DNA from: Euwallacea fornicatus
Lineage: Eukaryota > Arthropoda > Insecta > Coleoptera > Curculionidae
Length of the DNA: 64,000 nucleotides
Assembly: GCF_040115645.1 (NCBI RefSeq)
Contig: NW_027096112.1
Coordinates: forward strand, 19,542 to 83,541
Direction of reading: 5' to 3'
A model generated the notes under the pieces. It was not told where the DNA came from. It worked only from the letters and a program-made list of their open reading frames with translations, and made no database searches. Positions 8,515 to 17,514 of this stretch are shown in pieces. The position numbers and the translations under genes were made by a program. The stretch's first letter is position 1; the number at the start of each line of letters is the position of its first letter.

Positions 8515-11500
8515 TTAGTCTTTATTTTTAGTTCTATTAAAACTATAACGTTTCCGGAGGGGTCTTTTCAAGTTACTCATATGAACCTTGCCCTGGTTCT
8601 GTATTGAAACTACTTTCTTATCCGGGTTTATTGTATCTATTTTCACGGGGCCTTTAAATGGATCACGTAACTTTTCTCTTCCATGAGTCGCTACGTAAGC
8701 TGGGGTTTCTTCTTCAAACATATTGGGTTCTTCCAAATTTTCATTTAGTCTACCAGTTCTCTTTTCTTTCTCGTCGCTAAGCGTTTGATTTAGTTTTTTG
8801 TATAAAATTTTGGTTCTTTCTTTATGTTCGGCAACGTAATTCGTCATTAGTGCCTGATCCAAATCAATATTAAAGGGGTCTTCTTTATTAAGGTGTCCCG
8901 TGATTATGTCGATTGGTTTGAATTTGGTAATTGAATGTATTGTGTGGTTATACGCCAGTATTGCTTGTTTGACCTTTCTTGTTATGGGTGAATCCTTTTG
9001 CCCTTGGTTGTTTAGTAATCGAACGTGTTCTGTTAATGTCGAATGTAGCCTTTCCACTACTCCATTAGATTGAGGGTGTTCCGGTGAGCAAAAATGAATG
9101 TCCACTTTATGTAGTTGTAATAACTCCGTTACAACTGTGTTTTTGAATTCTGTTCCGTTGTCCGTGATTACTTTTGTGGGGATTCCATGGTGCGAAAAGA
9201 ATGTAATTAAATTATCTGCTATTTCCGGAGCGGTTGTTGAATTTAATGGATAGGCTTGTGCATATTTGGAAAAGCTATCAATGATGGTCAAAAATTTTGT
9301 TTTTTCTAGGGTGTAAGTGTCCAAATGGATGATCTCGAATGGTCTGCTGGCTGTGGGTGTGATGTTCATTTTTATTTTAATTGGGTTCCGGGCATATTTG
9401 CTCTTTTGGCATATTTCGCATTGATTAATGTACATTTGTATGGACGTTTTAATATTAGGCCAATAATATTTGTTTTTTATCCTTTGTTCTGTCTCATCTA
9501 TGCCTCTATGGTTGGTCTTTCCTTCATGATATGCCTGTATTGTTTCTTGTACTTCTGTTTCGTCTATTACATCGATTAATTTGATCATGCAGCGTTTAAA
9601 CTTCAGTGAGGGGTGTTTGAAATTTTTCGTTATTACCTTGCTGAACTCGGGGTATAGATTTGGATCTTCAAAGTACAGAGAGTATAATTTTTGTGGGTCC
9701 ACATATTCCTTAATAAATTTCATTACATCGTACTCCAAATTGTTCTCGGATAACTGTAACAAAAATCTTTTCTTTTTTCCAAATAATGTTATTTGTTTTG
9801 TTTTAGCTGGCGAGTGATAAACACGTGATATTATAACTTGATGGGCGCCGTAATTTACAGCTGTCTCTTGCATTGGTATTCCCACGACGGGATGTTGTTC
9901 GTTGTTGGAATGCACGGTATTTCCATCGTCAGCATTTCCGGCGTTCATCATCTCTGGTATTTCGTTATTGTCACGTTCCGTGTCTGGTTGAGCTATAACT
10001 GAAACCTGATCTATATCCATTTCCTCTGGTTGTGTTCGACTCGTGGATTCTTCGAATTTTCTTGCTTTTAATGATTCGTTGAATTCTTCCATGTACTGTA
10101 CAAGGTTGCTGATATCATCTGTTTCCTTCACGTGTATCTCGATTGGACTTAAAGCGTCAGCGATCATATTTAGTTTGCCTTTCTTATAAAAAATATCAGA
10201 AAATTCGTTGCATAATTCAATTATTTTCCCTTTTTCCTCTTGGTTCTTATGTTCTATTCTGATTAGAGATGAAACGGGCAAATCCGTTAATTCGTTATTA
10301 CTTTCTATATGATTAATACTACCTTTTGTTAGATTACTAAATTCTTCAACCGCGATTGGTTCTGAAATATCTAAAGTAATCGGTTCACACGTATTATTCA
10401 ATATTGTGGTGATCGCTTCACCATTTCTAGCTACGGATATCGAATTTGGTATCTCGCAGTTACCTATCTTAGTATAAGGGATCATTATTTCACCCTTTTT
10501 GATATTTGTTCTTATCTTTATAACTTGTTCCGAACGCGGACTTACAGTAACAAAATTAGTTTGTGGTTTTACCTTATAATACTTTAAGGGTATGTGTGCA
10601 TACGGGGTAATTAAGTATCCCGTATCGTAATCCAATTTTGCCTGTAACAATTTCAAATTATCTATCCCGATCAGCCCATCAAAGATGTGATGGAACTTGA
10701 AGAGATAAAATTTCATAAGTGATTCTTCCGGTAGATTGAAAATTTTTGATGCCGGTACATTAGTACTGTACTTATAGGCTGATTGCTGAAATACCGTCGA
10801 TACGATAAATGGTTCTGGTTTAATGAAATTTTGAAAATATTTATTTGCTATGTCTGGGTCGATGAATGATGTAGTTGAACCACTATCTATCAAAAATTTT
10901 AAATTATATTCCGGGAATATTATATAAGATAATTCACTAGATGCTAAATTATTTAAATGAATAATTTCCGGTGTAATTTGCCGTCGCCGTCGAGGCTTGT
11001 TGCATGAATAATTTCCGTCCACATCCTCCGTGCAAGAATGTGCTGACGCTGCATTCTCGAAGCTGCGAGAACTATGCGGCGAACATTCGCACGGAAGTGT
11101 CATGTTACAACGGCGTGTGCGGTTCGTCGCTCTAATGTCGGTGTCGTTTTCACATTCTTCCGTTGTGTGATATAATTCTTCGACCACAAAGTTTGGATTG
11201 CGATTCGAGTTAAATGGCCTCTGTTGAAAATTTGATTGGGGTCGAAAATTTTTAGATGTATTACGGGTTGACACGCTCATAGGGGTAGGCTTTGGTAATG
11301 GCCTATTTTGGTTGGGTCTAAATACGTTTGTGGATGGTCTTTGCGTAGAATTTTGAGCATTGGCGAAATTGTTAGCTCTGAATGGGGGTGATTGTTGGCT
11401 TTGAAAGCTAGTGGGCCTGAATGGTGACTGTTGCGGGAATGAAAAATTGTTTGGTCTAGAAAAAGTTTGCTGTTGGAAATTGGAAAAATTATTTGCATTG

Positions 11501-12273
11501 GAATTAAAATTATTATTTTGAGGTCTCCTAGAGGTTTGGCTATTTTGTCCTCTAGGATATTGGGGTCTTGTATGGGTCTGAAAATAGTGGATATTATCCT
11601 CTTCGATTACGAACTGTAAAGCCGTAGGGAGATTTGGGGGTCGCATACACCTAATTGTGGTGCCTAAGGGTTCTTTAAGTCCTGAAAGAAATGTCTTTAA
11701 GGCTAATTCGTTGTATAGATCCCTTTTAAGATTTTTCCCAGCTTCAGTTAATTCATGCGCACTGACGTAAGAGCAAAGTAGATTTAAAATATGCAAAATC
11801 CTGTCATAAAATTGACTCGGCGATTCGGAATTAAGTTGGCGGAGCATAACCAAATCCCTGTTTAAACATGCCTCGTCTCTCTGGTCGGCAAAGTGCCTGC
11901 TTAAAATATTTTTTAATTCTGCCCAGTTCGATACCTTCTGGGTTCCCAACACTAATTTTGCATTACCCGTTAGTTTACCGATTATACAATTTAAAAGATA
12001 CATATTTTGAAAGTGATTTGGTTGCTGGGCCAAGTAAAATGAGTCAATGACCGAATCACATATCGATAGATATCTTCCTAAATCATTAGGGTTACCGTCA
12101 AATTCAGGGATGCACTTCAAGTATTCGGGTTTGAAATCGGCCATGACTGAACGCACACTCGTGTTAGATTTTATGGTACGTGAGACTTTGGAATTGTCGG
12201 GATTAGAGTCAGTTGAAGTTTCTACTATGGTCAGGGTTTCTAACTGATTAAGTAACTGATCTACACTTGACAT
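8515..12273 (-). CDS. gag-pol: Gag-protease-integrase polyprotein, RT and RNase H deleted in frame
   Basis: A single 1252-codon frame. Residues 1 to about 360 are Gag, with a capsid-like helical region (about 50-230) and an Asn/Gln/Pro/Phe-rich tail without CCHC knuckles. The aspartic protease follows, with DSG at 463-465 and GLIGIDNL near 533. At about 691-710 the sequence passes from FSDIFYKKG, normally just before RT, directly to KLNMIADALS, the end of RNase H. No YxDD motif occurs anywhere. Integrase is complete: His916/His922/Cys952/Cys955 zinc site, then Asp985, Asp1038 and Glu1074 (D,D-35-E), and a C-terminal domain to the TAA. Gag and Pol share one frame, whereas many errantiviruses use a frameshift. 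The start is the ATG at 12273, 13 bases after the splice donor. The product could supply integrase and capsid but not polymerase. Confidence 0.92.
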   Translation of the reverse strand: MSSVDQLLNQLETLTIVETSTDSNPDNSKVSRTIKSNTSVRSVMADFKPEYLKCIPEFDGNPNDLGRYLSICDSVIDSFYLAQQPNHFQNMYLLNCIIGKLTGNAKLVLGTQKVSNWAELKNILSRHFADQRDEACLNRDLVMLRQLNSESPSQFYDRILHILNLLCSYVSAHELTEAGKNLKRDLYNELALKTFLSGLKEPLGTTIRCMRPPNLPTALQFVIEEDNIHYFQTHTRPQYPRGQNSQTSRRPQNNNFNSNANNFSNFQQQTFSRPNNFSFPQQSPFRPTSFQSQQSPPFRANNFANAQNSTQRPSTNVFRPNQNRPLPKPTPMSVSTRNTSKNFRPQSNFQQRPFNSNRNPNFVVEELYHTTEECENDTDIRATNRTRRCNMTLPCECSPHSSRSFENAASAHSCTEDVDGNYSCNKPRRRRQITPEIIHLNNLASSELSYIIFPEYNLKFLIDSGSTTSFIDPDIANKYFQNFIKPEPFIVSTVFQQSAYKYSTNVPASKIFNLPEESLMKFYLFKFHHIFDGLIGIDNLKLLQAKLDYDTGYLITPYAHIPLKYYKVKPQTNFVTVSPRSEQVIKIRTNIKKGEIMIPYTKIGNCEIPNSISVARNGEAITTILNNTCEPITLDISEPIAVEEFSNLTKGSINHIESNNELTDLPVSSLIRIEHKNQEEKGKIIELCNEFSDIFYKKGKLNMIADALSPIEIHVKETDDISNLVQYMEEFNESLKARKFEESTSRTQPEEMDIDQVSVIAQPDTERDNNEIPEMMNAGNADDGNTVHSNNEQHPVVGIPMQETAVNYGAHQVIISRVYHSPAKTKQITLFGKKKRFLLQLSENNLEYDVMKFIKEYVDPQKLYSLYFEDPNLYPEFSKVITKNFKHPSLKFKRCMIKLIDVIDETEVQETIQAYHEGKTNHRGIDETEQRIKNKYYWPNIKTSIQMYINQCEICQKSKYARNPIKIKMNITPTASRPFEIIHLDTYTLEKTKFLTIIDSFSKYAQAYPLNSTTAPEIADNLITFFSHHGIPTKVITDNGTEFKNTVVTELLQLHKVDIHFCSPEHPQSNGVVERLHSTLTEHVRLLNNQGQKDSPITRKVKQAILAYNHTIHSITKFKPIDIITGHLNKEDPFNIDLDQALMTNYVAEHKERTKILYKKLNQTLSDEKEKRTGRLNENLEEPNMFEEETPAYVATHGREKLRDPFKGPVKIDTINPDKKVVSIQNQGKVHMSNLKRPLRKRYSFNRTKNKD
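10165..10195 (-). other. Internal deletion junction removing RT and RNase H
   Basis: Around codons 693-703 of gag-pol, protein similarity switches from the segment before reverse transcriptase to the segment after RNase H, with no stop or frame change. By family size this is a loss of several hundred codons (established gene order; exact length not measurable here). The breakpoint is near 10177, in an A/G-rich AAGAAAGGCAAA stretch on the minus strand, where microhomology or template switching is plausible. Confidence 0.85.
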
Positions 12274-12280
12274 CGATTGT

Positions 12281-12286
12281 ACTTAC
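12281..12286 (-). promoter_or_regulatory. Predicted 5' splice site upstream of gag
   Basis: GTAAGT reads on the minus strand 8 bases before the gag ATG, a perfect consensus intron start. Pairing it with the acceptor at 8411 would remove all of gag-pol (3876 bases) and yield a subgenomic env RNA, the standard errantivirus plan. Confidence 0.65.
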
Positions 12287-12315
12287 AGTATCAGGATGAT
12301 GCCTCTCAGGAACAT
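12287..12315 (-). CDS. Short leader exon frame, predicted start of spliced env (signal-peptide-like)
   Basis: An ATG at 12315-12313 opens a frame of nine full codons plus two bases before the GTAAGT donor. The encoded residues are mostly hydrophobic after one Arg. The acceptor-side exon begins at the third base of env codon 33, so 29 + 1 bases restores phase exactly. Such a leader would provide the secretion signal missing from the main env frame. Unspliced, the frame stops almost at once (TAA spanning the donor). This is inference from phase and composition; no transcript data are available here. Confidence 0.5.
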
Positions 12316-12463
12316 ATGGTTGCTTTCTTTGCCTTGATTGGATCTGGATCTGGTCCACTGGTCCAAGCTTCTTCTTCTAATTTCTTTCCTCTTCACTGGT
12401 TCGGTAGTTCGCGGTTAGTTCATTAACGTCGATTCGTTAATAAGCCCGAAAACTTATCCGTTA
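12316..12463 (-). other. Untranslated leader of the LTR element
   Basis: About 150 bases lie between the primer-binding site and the leader-exon ATG. It contains a three-codon ATG frame (ATGAACTAA, near 12423) and a purine-rich stretch (GAAGAGGAAAGAAA). A packaging signal would be expected here, but none can be recognised from sequence alone. Confidence 0.55.
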
Positions 12464-12474
12464 CGACTGCGCCA
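12464..12474 (-). other. Primer-binding site, serine tRNA type
   Basis: TGGCGCAGTCG reads on the minus strand at the end of the 5' LTR, sharing one base with it. It is complementary to a tRNA 3' end CGACTGCGCCA, which matches the serine tRNA acceptor stem (5' GCAGTCG). Serine tRNA primers are known for the 17.6/297 group of errantiviruses. Confidence 0.85.
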
Positions 12475-12722
12475 CTTATATTTCTTTACTCGTTGGGAGC
12501 AATAAAAAAAATGATTTATTTATTTTAAAATTATTACAAGTTCAAATAAAGGCAAAAATTACGTTACACTATCAGTTACGACTTTCAATCACGACAATTA
12601 CACAAAGAATGCTAATTAACTTAAATCTACTCCTTTTATATAAAATAAAGTTCATAGTCAGCACTATTGCATCCTGGCCGTGCGCTTCCCGCGGTGGTTC
12701 GTGGAATCCGCGTGTGGTAATT
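12474..12722 (-). repeat. 5' LTR (249 bp)
   Basis: Partner of 6442-6690, with the same length and, by eye, the same sequence. The element's transcription should start here, from the TATATAAAAG box at 12642-12633 toward lower coordinates. Confidence 0.95.
12633..12642 (-). promoter_or_regulatory. TATA box of 5' LTR promoter
   Basis: TATATAAAAG reads on the minus strand 81-90 bases into the LTR. With the AATAAA 3' of it, this gives a U3-R-U5 order with start near 12605-12612 (estimated). Confidence 0.65.
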
Positions 12723-12726
12723 GGCC
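12723..12726. repeat. Target-site duplication GGCC, right copy
   Basis: Right partner of 6438-6441. The satellite resumes as GGCCTTATTATGC exactly where it broke off. Confidence 0.93.
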
Positions 12727-14466
12727 TTATTATGCTTATTTTGCCAAAAGGAGACGATTTGAACAAAATTGGTTGTAGCGTTGGCGAAATAACTCCAAAT
12801 CGTGGTTTTCGGGCAATTTCCGACGAAACTCGCCGATTTCACGGATTTGACTATTTTTAAGCTCAGTATTGTTAGGAATGACGGAAATAGCACGAAATCG
12901 TACGATTTACTCGATTTGGTCAAAAAGTGCCGCTTCTATTAGAGCCAAATTGACGATTTGCCGTTTAAGGCCTTATTATGCTTATTTTGCCAAAAGGAGA
13001 CGATTTGAACAAAACTGATTGTAGCGTTGGCGAGATAACGCCAAATCATAAGATTTGGCCAAAAAGTGCCGCTTCTATTAGAGCCAAATTGACGATTTGC
13101 CGTTTAAGGCCTTATTATGCTTATTTTGCCAAAAGGAGAAGATTTGAACAAAATTGATTGTAGCGTTGGCGAGATAACGCCAAATCATAAGATTTGGCCA
13201 AAAAGTGCCGCTTCTATTAGAGCCAAATTGACGATTTGCCGTTTAAGGCCTTATTATGCTTATTTTGCCAAAAGGAGACGATTTGAACAAAATTGGTTGT
13301 AGCGTTGGCGAAATATCGCCAAATTGTACGATTTGGCCAAAAAGTGCCGCTTCTATTAGAGCCAAATTGACGATTTGCCGTTTAAGGCCTTATTATGCTT
13401 ATTTTGCCAAAAGGAGACGATTTGAACAAAATTGGTTGTAGCGTTGGCGAAATATCGCCAAATTGTACGATTTGGCCAAAAAGTGCCGCTTCTATTAGAG
13501 CCAAATTGACGATTTGCCGTTTAAGGCCTTATTATGCTTATTTTGCCAAAAGGAGACGATTTGAACAAAATTGATTGTAGCGTTGGCGAGATAACGCCAA
13601 ATCATAAGATTTGGCCAAAAAGTGCCGCTTCTATAGAGCCAAATTGACGATTTGCCGTTTAAGACCTTATTATGCTTATTTTGCCAAAAGGAGACGATTT
13701 GAACAAAATTGATTGTAGCGTTGGCGAGATAACGCCAAATCATAAGATTTGGCCAAAAAGTGCCGCTTCTATTAGAGCCAAATTGACGATTTGCCGTTTA
13801 AGGCCTTATTATGCTTATTTTGCCAAAAGGAGACGATTTGAACAAAATTGGTTGTAGCGTTGGCGAAATATCGCCAAATTGTACGATATGGCCAAAAAGT
13901 GCCGCTTCTATTAGAGCCAAATTGACGATTTGCCGTTTAAGGCCTTATTATGCTTATTTTGCCAAAAGGAGACGATTTGAACAAAATTGGTTGTAGCGTT
14001 GGCGAAATATCGCCAAATTGTACGATTTGGCCAAAAAGTGCCGCTTCTATTAGAGCCAAATTGACGATTTGCCGTTTAAGGCCTTATTATGCTTATTTTG
14101 CCAAAAGGAGACGATTTGAACAAAATTGGTTGTAGCGTTGGCGAAATATCGCCAAATTGTACGATTTGGCCAAAAAGTGCCGCTTCTATTAGAGCCAAAT
14201 TGACGATTTGCCGTTTAAGGCCTTATTATGCTTATTTTGCCAAAAGGAGACGATTTGAACAAAATTGGTTGTAGCGTTGGCGAAATATCGCCAAATTGTA
14301 CGATTTGGCCAAAAAGTGCCGCTTCTATTAGAGCCAAATTGACGATTTGCCGGTTAAGGCCTTATTATGCTTATTTTGCCAAAAGGAGACGATTTGAACA
14401 AAATTGGTTGTAGCGTTGGCGAAATATCGCCAAATTGTACGATTTGGCCAAAAAGTGCCGCTTCTA

Positions 14467-17400
14467 TTAGAGCCAAATTGACGATTTGCCGTTTAAGGCC
14501 TTATTATGCTTATTTTGCCAAAAGGAGACGATTTGAACAAAATTGATTGTAGCGTTGGCGAGATAACGCCAAATCGTGGTTTTCGGGCAATTTCCGACGA
14601 AACTCGCCGATTTCACGGATTTGACTATTTTTAAGCTCAGTATTGTTAGGAATGACGGAAATAGCACGAAATCGTACGATTTACTCGATTTGGTCAAAAA
14701 GTGCCGCTTCTATTAGAGCCAAATTGACGATTTGCCGTTTAAGGCCTTATTATGCTTATTTTGCCAAAAGGAGACGATTTGAACAAAATTGGTTGTAGCG
14801 TTGGCGAAATATCGCCAAATTGTACGATTTAGCCAAAAAGTGCCGCTTCTATTAGAGCCAAATTGACGATTTGCCGTTTAAGGCCTTATTATGCTTATTT
14901 TGCCAAAAGGAGACGATTTGAACAAAATTGGTTGTAGCGTTGGCGAGATGACGCCAAATCATAAGATTTGGCCAAAAAGTGCCGCTTCTATTAGAGCCAA
15001 ATTGACGATTTGCCGTTTAAGGCCTTATTATGCTTATTTTGCCAAAAGGAGACGATTTGAACAAAACTGGTTGTAGCGTTGGCGAAATATCGCCAAATTG
15101 TACGATTTGGCCAAAAAGTGCCGCTTCTATTAGAGCCAAATTGACGATTTGCCGTTTAAGGCCTTATTATGCTTATTTTGCCAAAAGGAGACGATTTGAA
15201 CAAAATTGGTTGTAGCGTTGGCGAAATATCGCCAAATTGTACGATTTTGCCAAAAAGTGCCGCTTCTATTAGAGCCAAATTGACGATTTGCCGTTTAAGG
15301 CCTTATTATGCTTATTTTGCCAAAAGGAGACGATTTGAACAAAACTGATTGTAGCGTTGGCGAGATAACGCCAAATCATAAGATTTGGCCAAAATGTGCC
15401 GCTTCTATTAGAGCCAAATTGACGATTTGCCGTTTAAGGCCTTATTATGCTTATTTTGCCAAAAGGAGACGATTTGAACAAAATTGGTTGTAGCGTTGGC
15501 GAAATATCGCCAAATTGTACGATTTTGCCAAAAAGTGCCGCTTCTATTAGAGCCAAATTGACGATTTGCCGTTTAAGGCCTTATTATGCTTATTTTGCCA
15601 AAAGGAGACGATTTGAACAAAATTGGTTGTAGCGTTGGCGAAATATCGCCAAATTGTACGATTTGGCCAAAAAGTGCCGCTTCTATTAGAGCCAAATTGA
15701 CGATTTGCCGTTTAAGGCCTTATTATGCTTATTTTGCCAAAAGGAGACGATTTGAACAAAATTGGTTGTAGCGTTGGCGAAATAACTCCAAATCGTGGTT
15801 TTCGGGCAATTTCCGACGAAACTCGCCGATTTCACGGATTTGACTATTTTTAAGCTCAGTATTGTTAGGAATGACGGAAATAGCACGAAATCGTACGATT
15901 TACTCGATTTGGTCAAAAAGTGCCGCTTCTATTAGAGCCAAATTGACGATTTGCCGTTTAAGGCCTTATTATGCTTATTTTGCCAAAAGGAGACGATTTG
16001 AACAAAATTGATTGTAGCGTTGGCGAGATAACGCCAAATCATAAGATTTGGCCAAAAAGTGCCGCTTCTATTAGAGCCAAATTGACGATTTGCCGTTTAA
16101 GGCCTTATTATGCTTATTTTGCCAAAAGGAGACGATTTGAACAAAATTGGTTGTAGCGTTGGCGAAATATCGCCAAATTGTACGATTTGGCCAAAAAGTG
16201 CCGCTTCTATTAGAGCCAAATTGACGATTTGCCGTTTAAGGCCTTATTATGCTTATTTTGCCAAAAGGAGACGATTTGAACAAAATTGATTGTAGCGTTG
16301 GCGAGATAACGCCAAATCGTGGTTTTCGGGCAATTTCCGACGAAACTCGCCGATTTCACGGATTTGACTATTTTTAAGCTCAGTATTGTTAGGAATGACG
16401 GAAATAGCACGAAATCGTACGATTTACTCGATTTGGTCAAAAAGTGCCGCTTCTATTAGAGCCAAATTGACGATTTGCCGTTTAAGGCCTTATTATGCTT
16501 ATTTTGCCAAAAGGAGACGATTTGAACAAAATTGGTTGTAGCGTTGGCGAAATATCGCCAAATTGTACGATTTAACCAAAAAGTGCCGCTTCTATTAGAG
16601 CCAAATTGACGATTTGCCGTTTAAGGCCTTATTATGCTTATTTTGCCAAAAGGAGACGATTTGAACAAAATTGGTTGTAGCGTTGGCGAGATGACGCCAA
16701 ATCATAAGATTTGGCCAAAAAGTGCCGCTTCTATTAGAGCCAAATTGACGATTTGCCGTTTAAGGCCTTATTATGCTTATTTTGCCAAAAGGAGACGATT
16801 TGAACAAAACTGGTTGTAGCGTTGGCGAAATATCGCCAAATTGTACGATTTGGCCAAAAAGTGCCGCTTCTATTAGAGCCAAATTGACGATTTGCCGTTT
16901 AAGGCCTTATTATGCTTATTTTGCCAAAAGGAGACGATTTGAACAAAATTGGTTGTAGCGTTGGCGAAATATCGCCAAATTGTACGATTTTGCCAAAAAG
17001 TGCCGCTTCTATTAGAGCCAAATTGACGATTTGCCGTTTAAGGCCTTATTATGCTTATTTTGCCAAAAGGAGACGATTTGAACAAAACTGATTGTAGCGT
17101 TGGCGAGATAACGCCAAATCATAAGATTTGGCCAAAATGTGCCGCTTCTATTAGAGCCAAATTGACGATTTGCCGTTTAAGGCCTTATTATGCTTATTTT
17201 GCCAAAAGGAGACGATTTGAACAAAATTGGTTGTAGCGTTGGCGAAATATCGCCAAATTGTACGATTTTGCCAAAAAGTGCCGCTTCTATTAGAGCCAAA
17301 TTGACGATTTGCCGTTTAAGGCCTTATTATGCTTATTTTGCCAAAAGGAGACGATTTGAACAAAATTGGTTGTAGCGTTGGCGAAATATCGCCAAATTGT

Positions 17401-17514
17401 ACGATTTGGCCAAAAAGTGCCGCTTCTATTAGAGCCAAATTGACGATTTGCCGTTTAAGGCCTTATTATGCTTATTTTGCCAAAAGGAGACGATTTGAAC
17501 AAAATTGGTTGTAG
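14467..17514. repeat. Higher-order block pair, offset 1743 bp
   Basis: The segment 14467-15771 recurs at 16210-17514 with the same order of unit types: long unit with the GGCGAGATAACGCC dyad, a GATTTAGCC/GATTTAACC unit, GAGATGACGCC, AACAAAACTGG, then AACAAAACTGATTG with AAAATGTGCC. The offset 1743 is 11 x 139 + 2 x 107. A third relative lies at 2735-4258, left of the LTR element. Confidence 0.85.

Larger units (their letters stand above)
6442..12722 (-). mobile_element. Errantivirus-like (Ty3/gypsy) endogenous retrovirus with env, RT/RNase H deleted
   Basis: This 6281-bp element has two 249-bp LTRs that I could not tell apart by eye, a GGCC target duplication, a primer site matching the 3' end of serine tRNA, a polypurine tract, and two large minus-strand frames: gag-protease-integrase (12273-8515) and env (8508-6721). 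Gene order and the furin-cleaved fusion-type Env place it with insect errantiviruses. The pol region jumps from the first residues before RT straight to the last residues of RNase H, so this copy lacks its own polymerase. The matching LTRs suggest recent insertion, either mobilised in trans or deleted after arrival. Satellite continues in register on both sides. Confidence 0.95.

Noticed and set aside
9325..9817. Plus-strand frames at 9325-9579 and 9581-9817 with hydrophobic stretches
   Set aside because: They are antisense to the integrase region of gag-pol; the hydrophobicity arises from complementing AT-rich codons.
8515..12273. Possible divergent RT hidden in residues 710-900
   Set aside because: That region is acidic and low-similarity before the integrase zinc site. 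No YxDD or other RT motif is seen, and the flanking motifs show where RT should have been.
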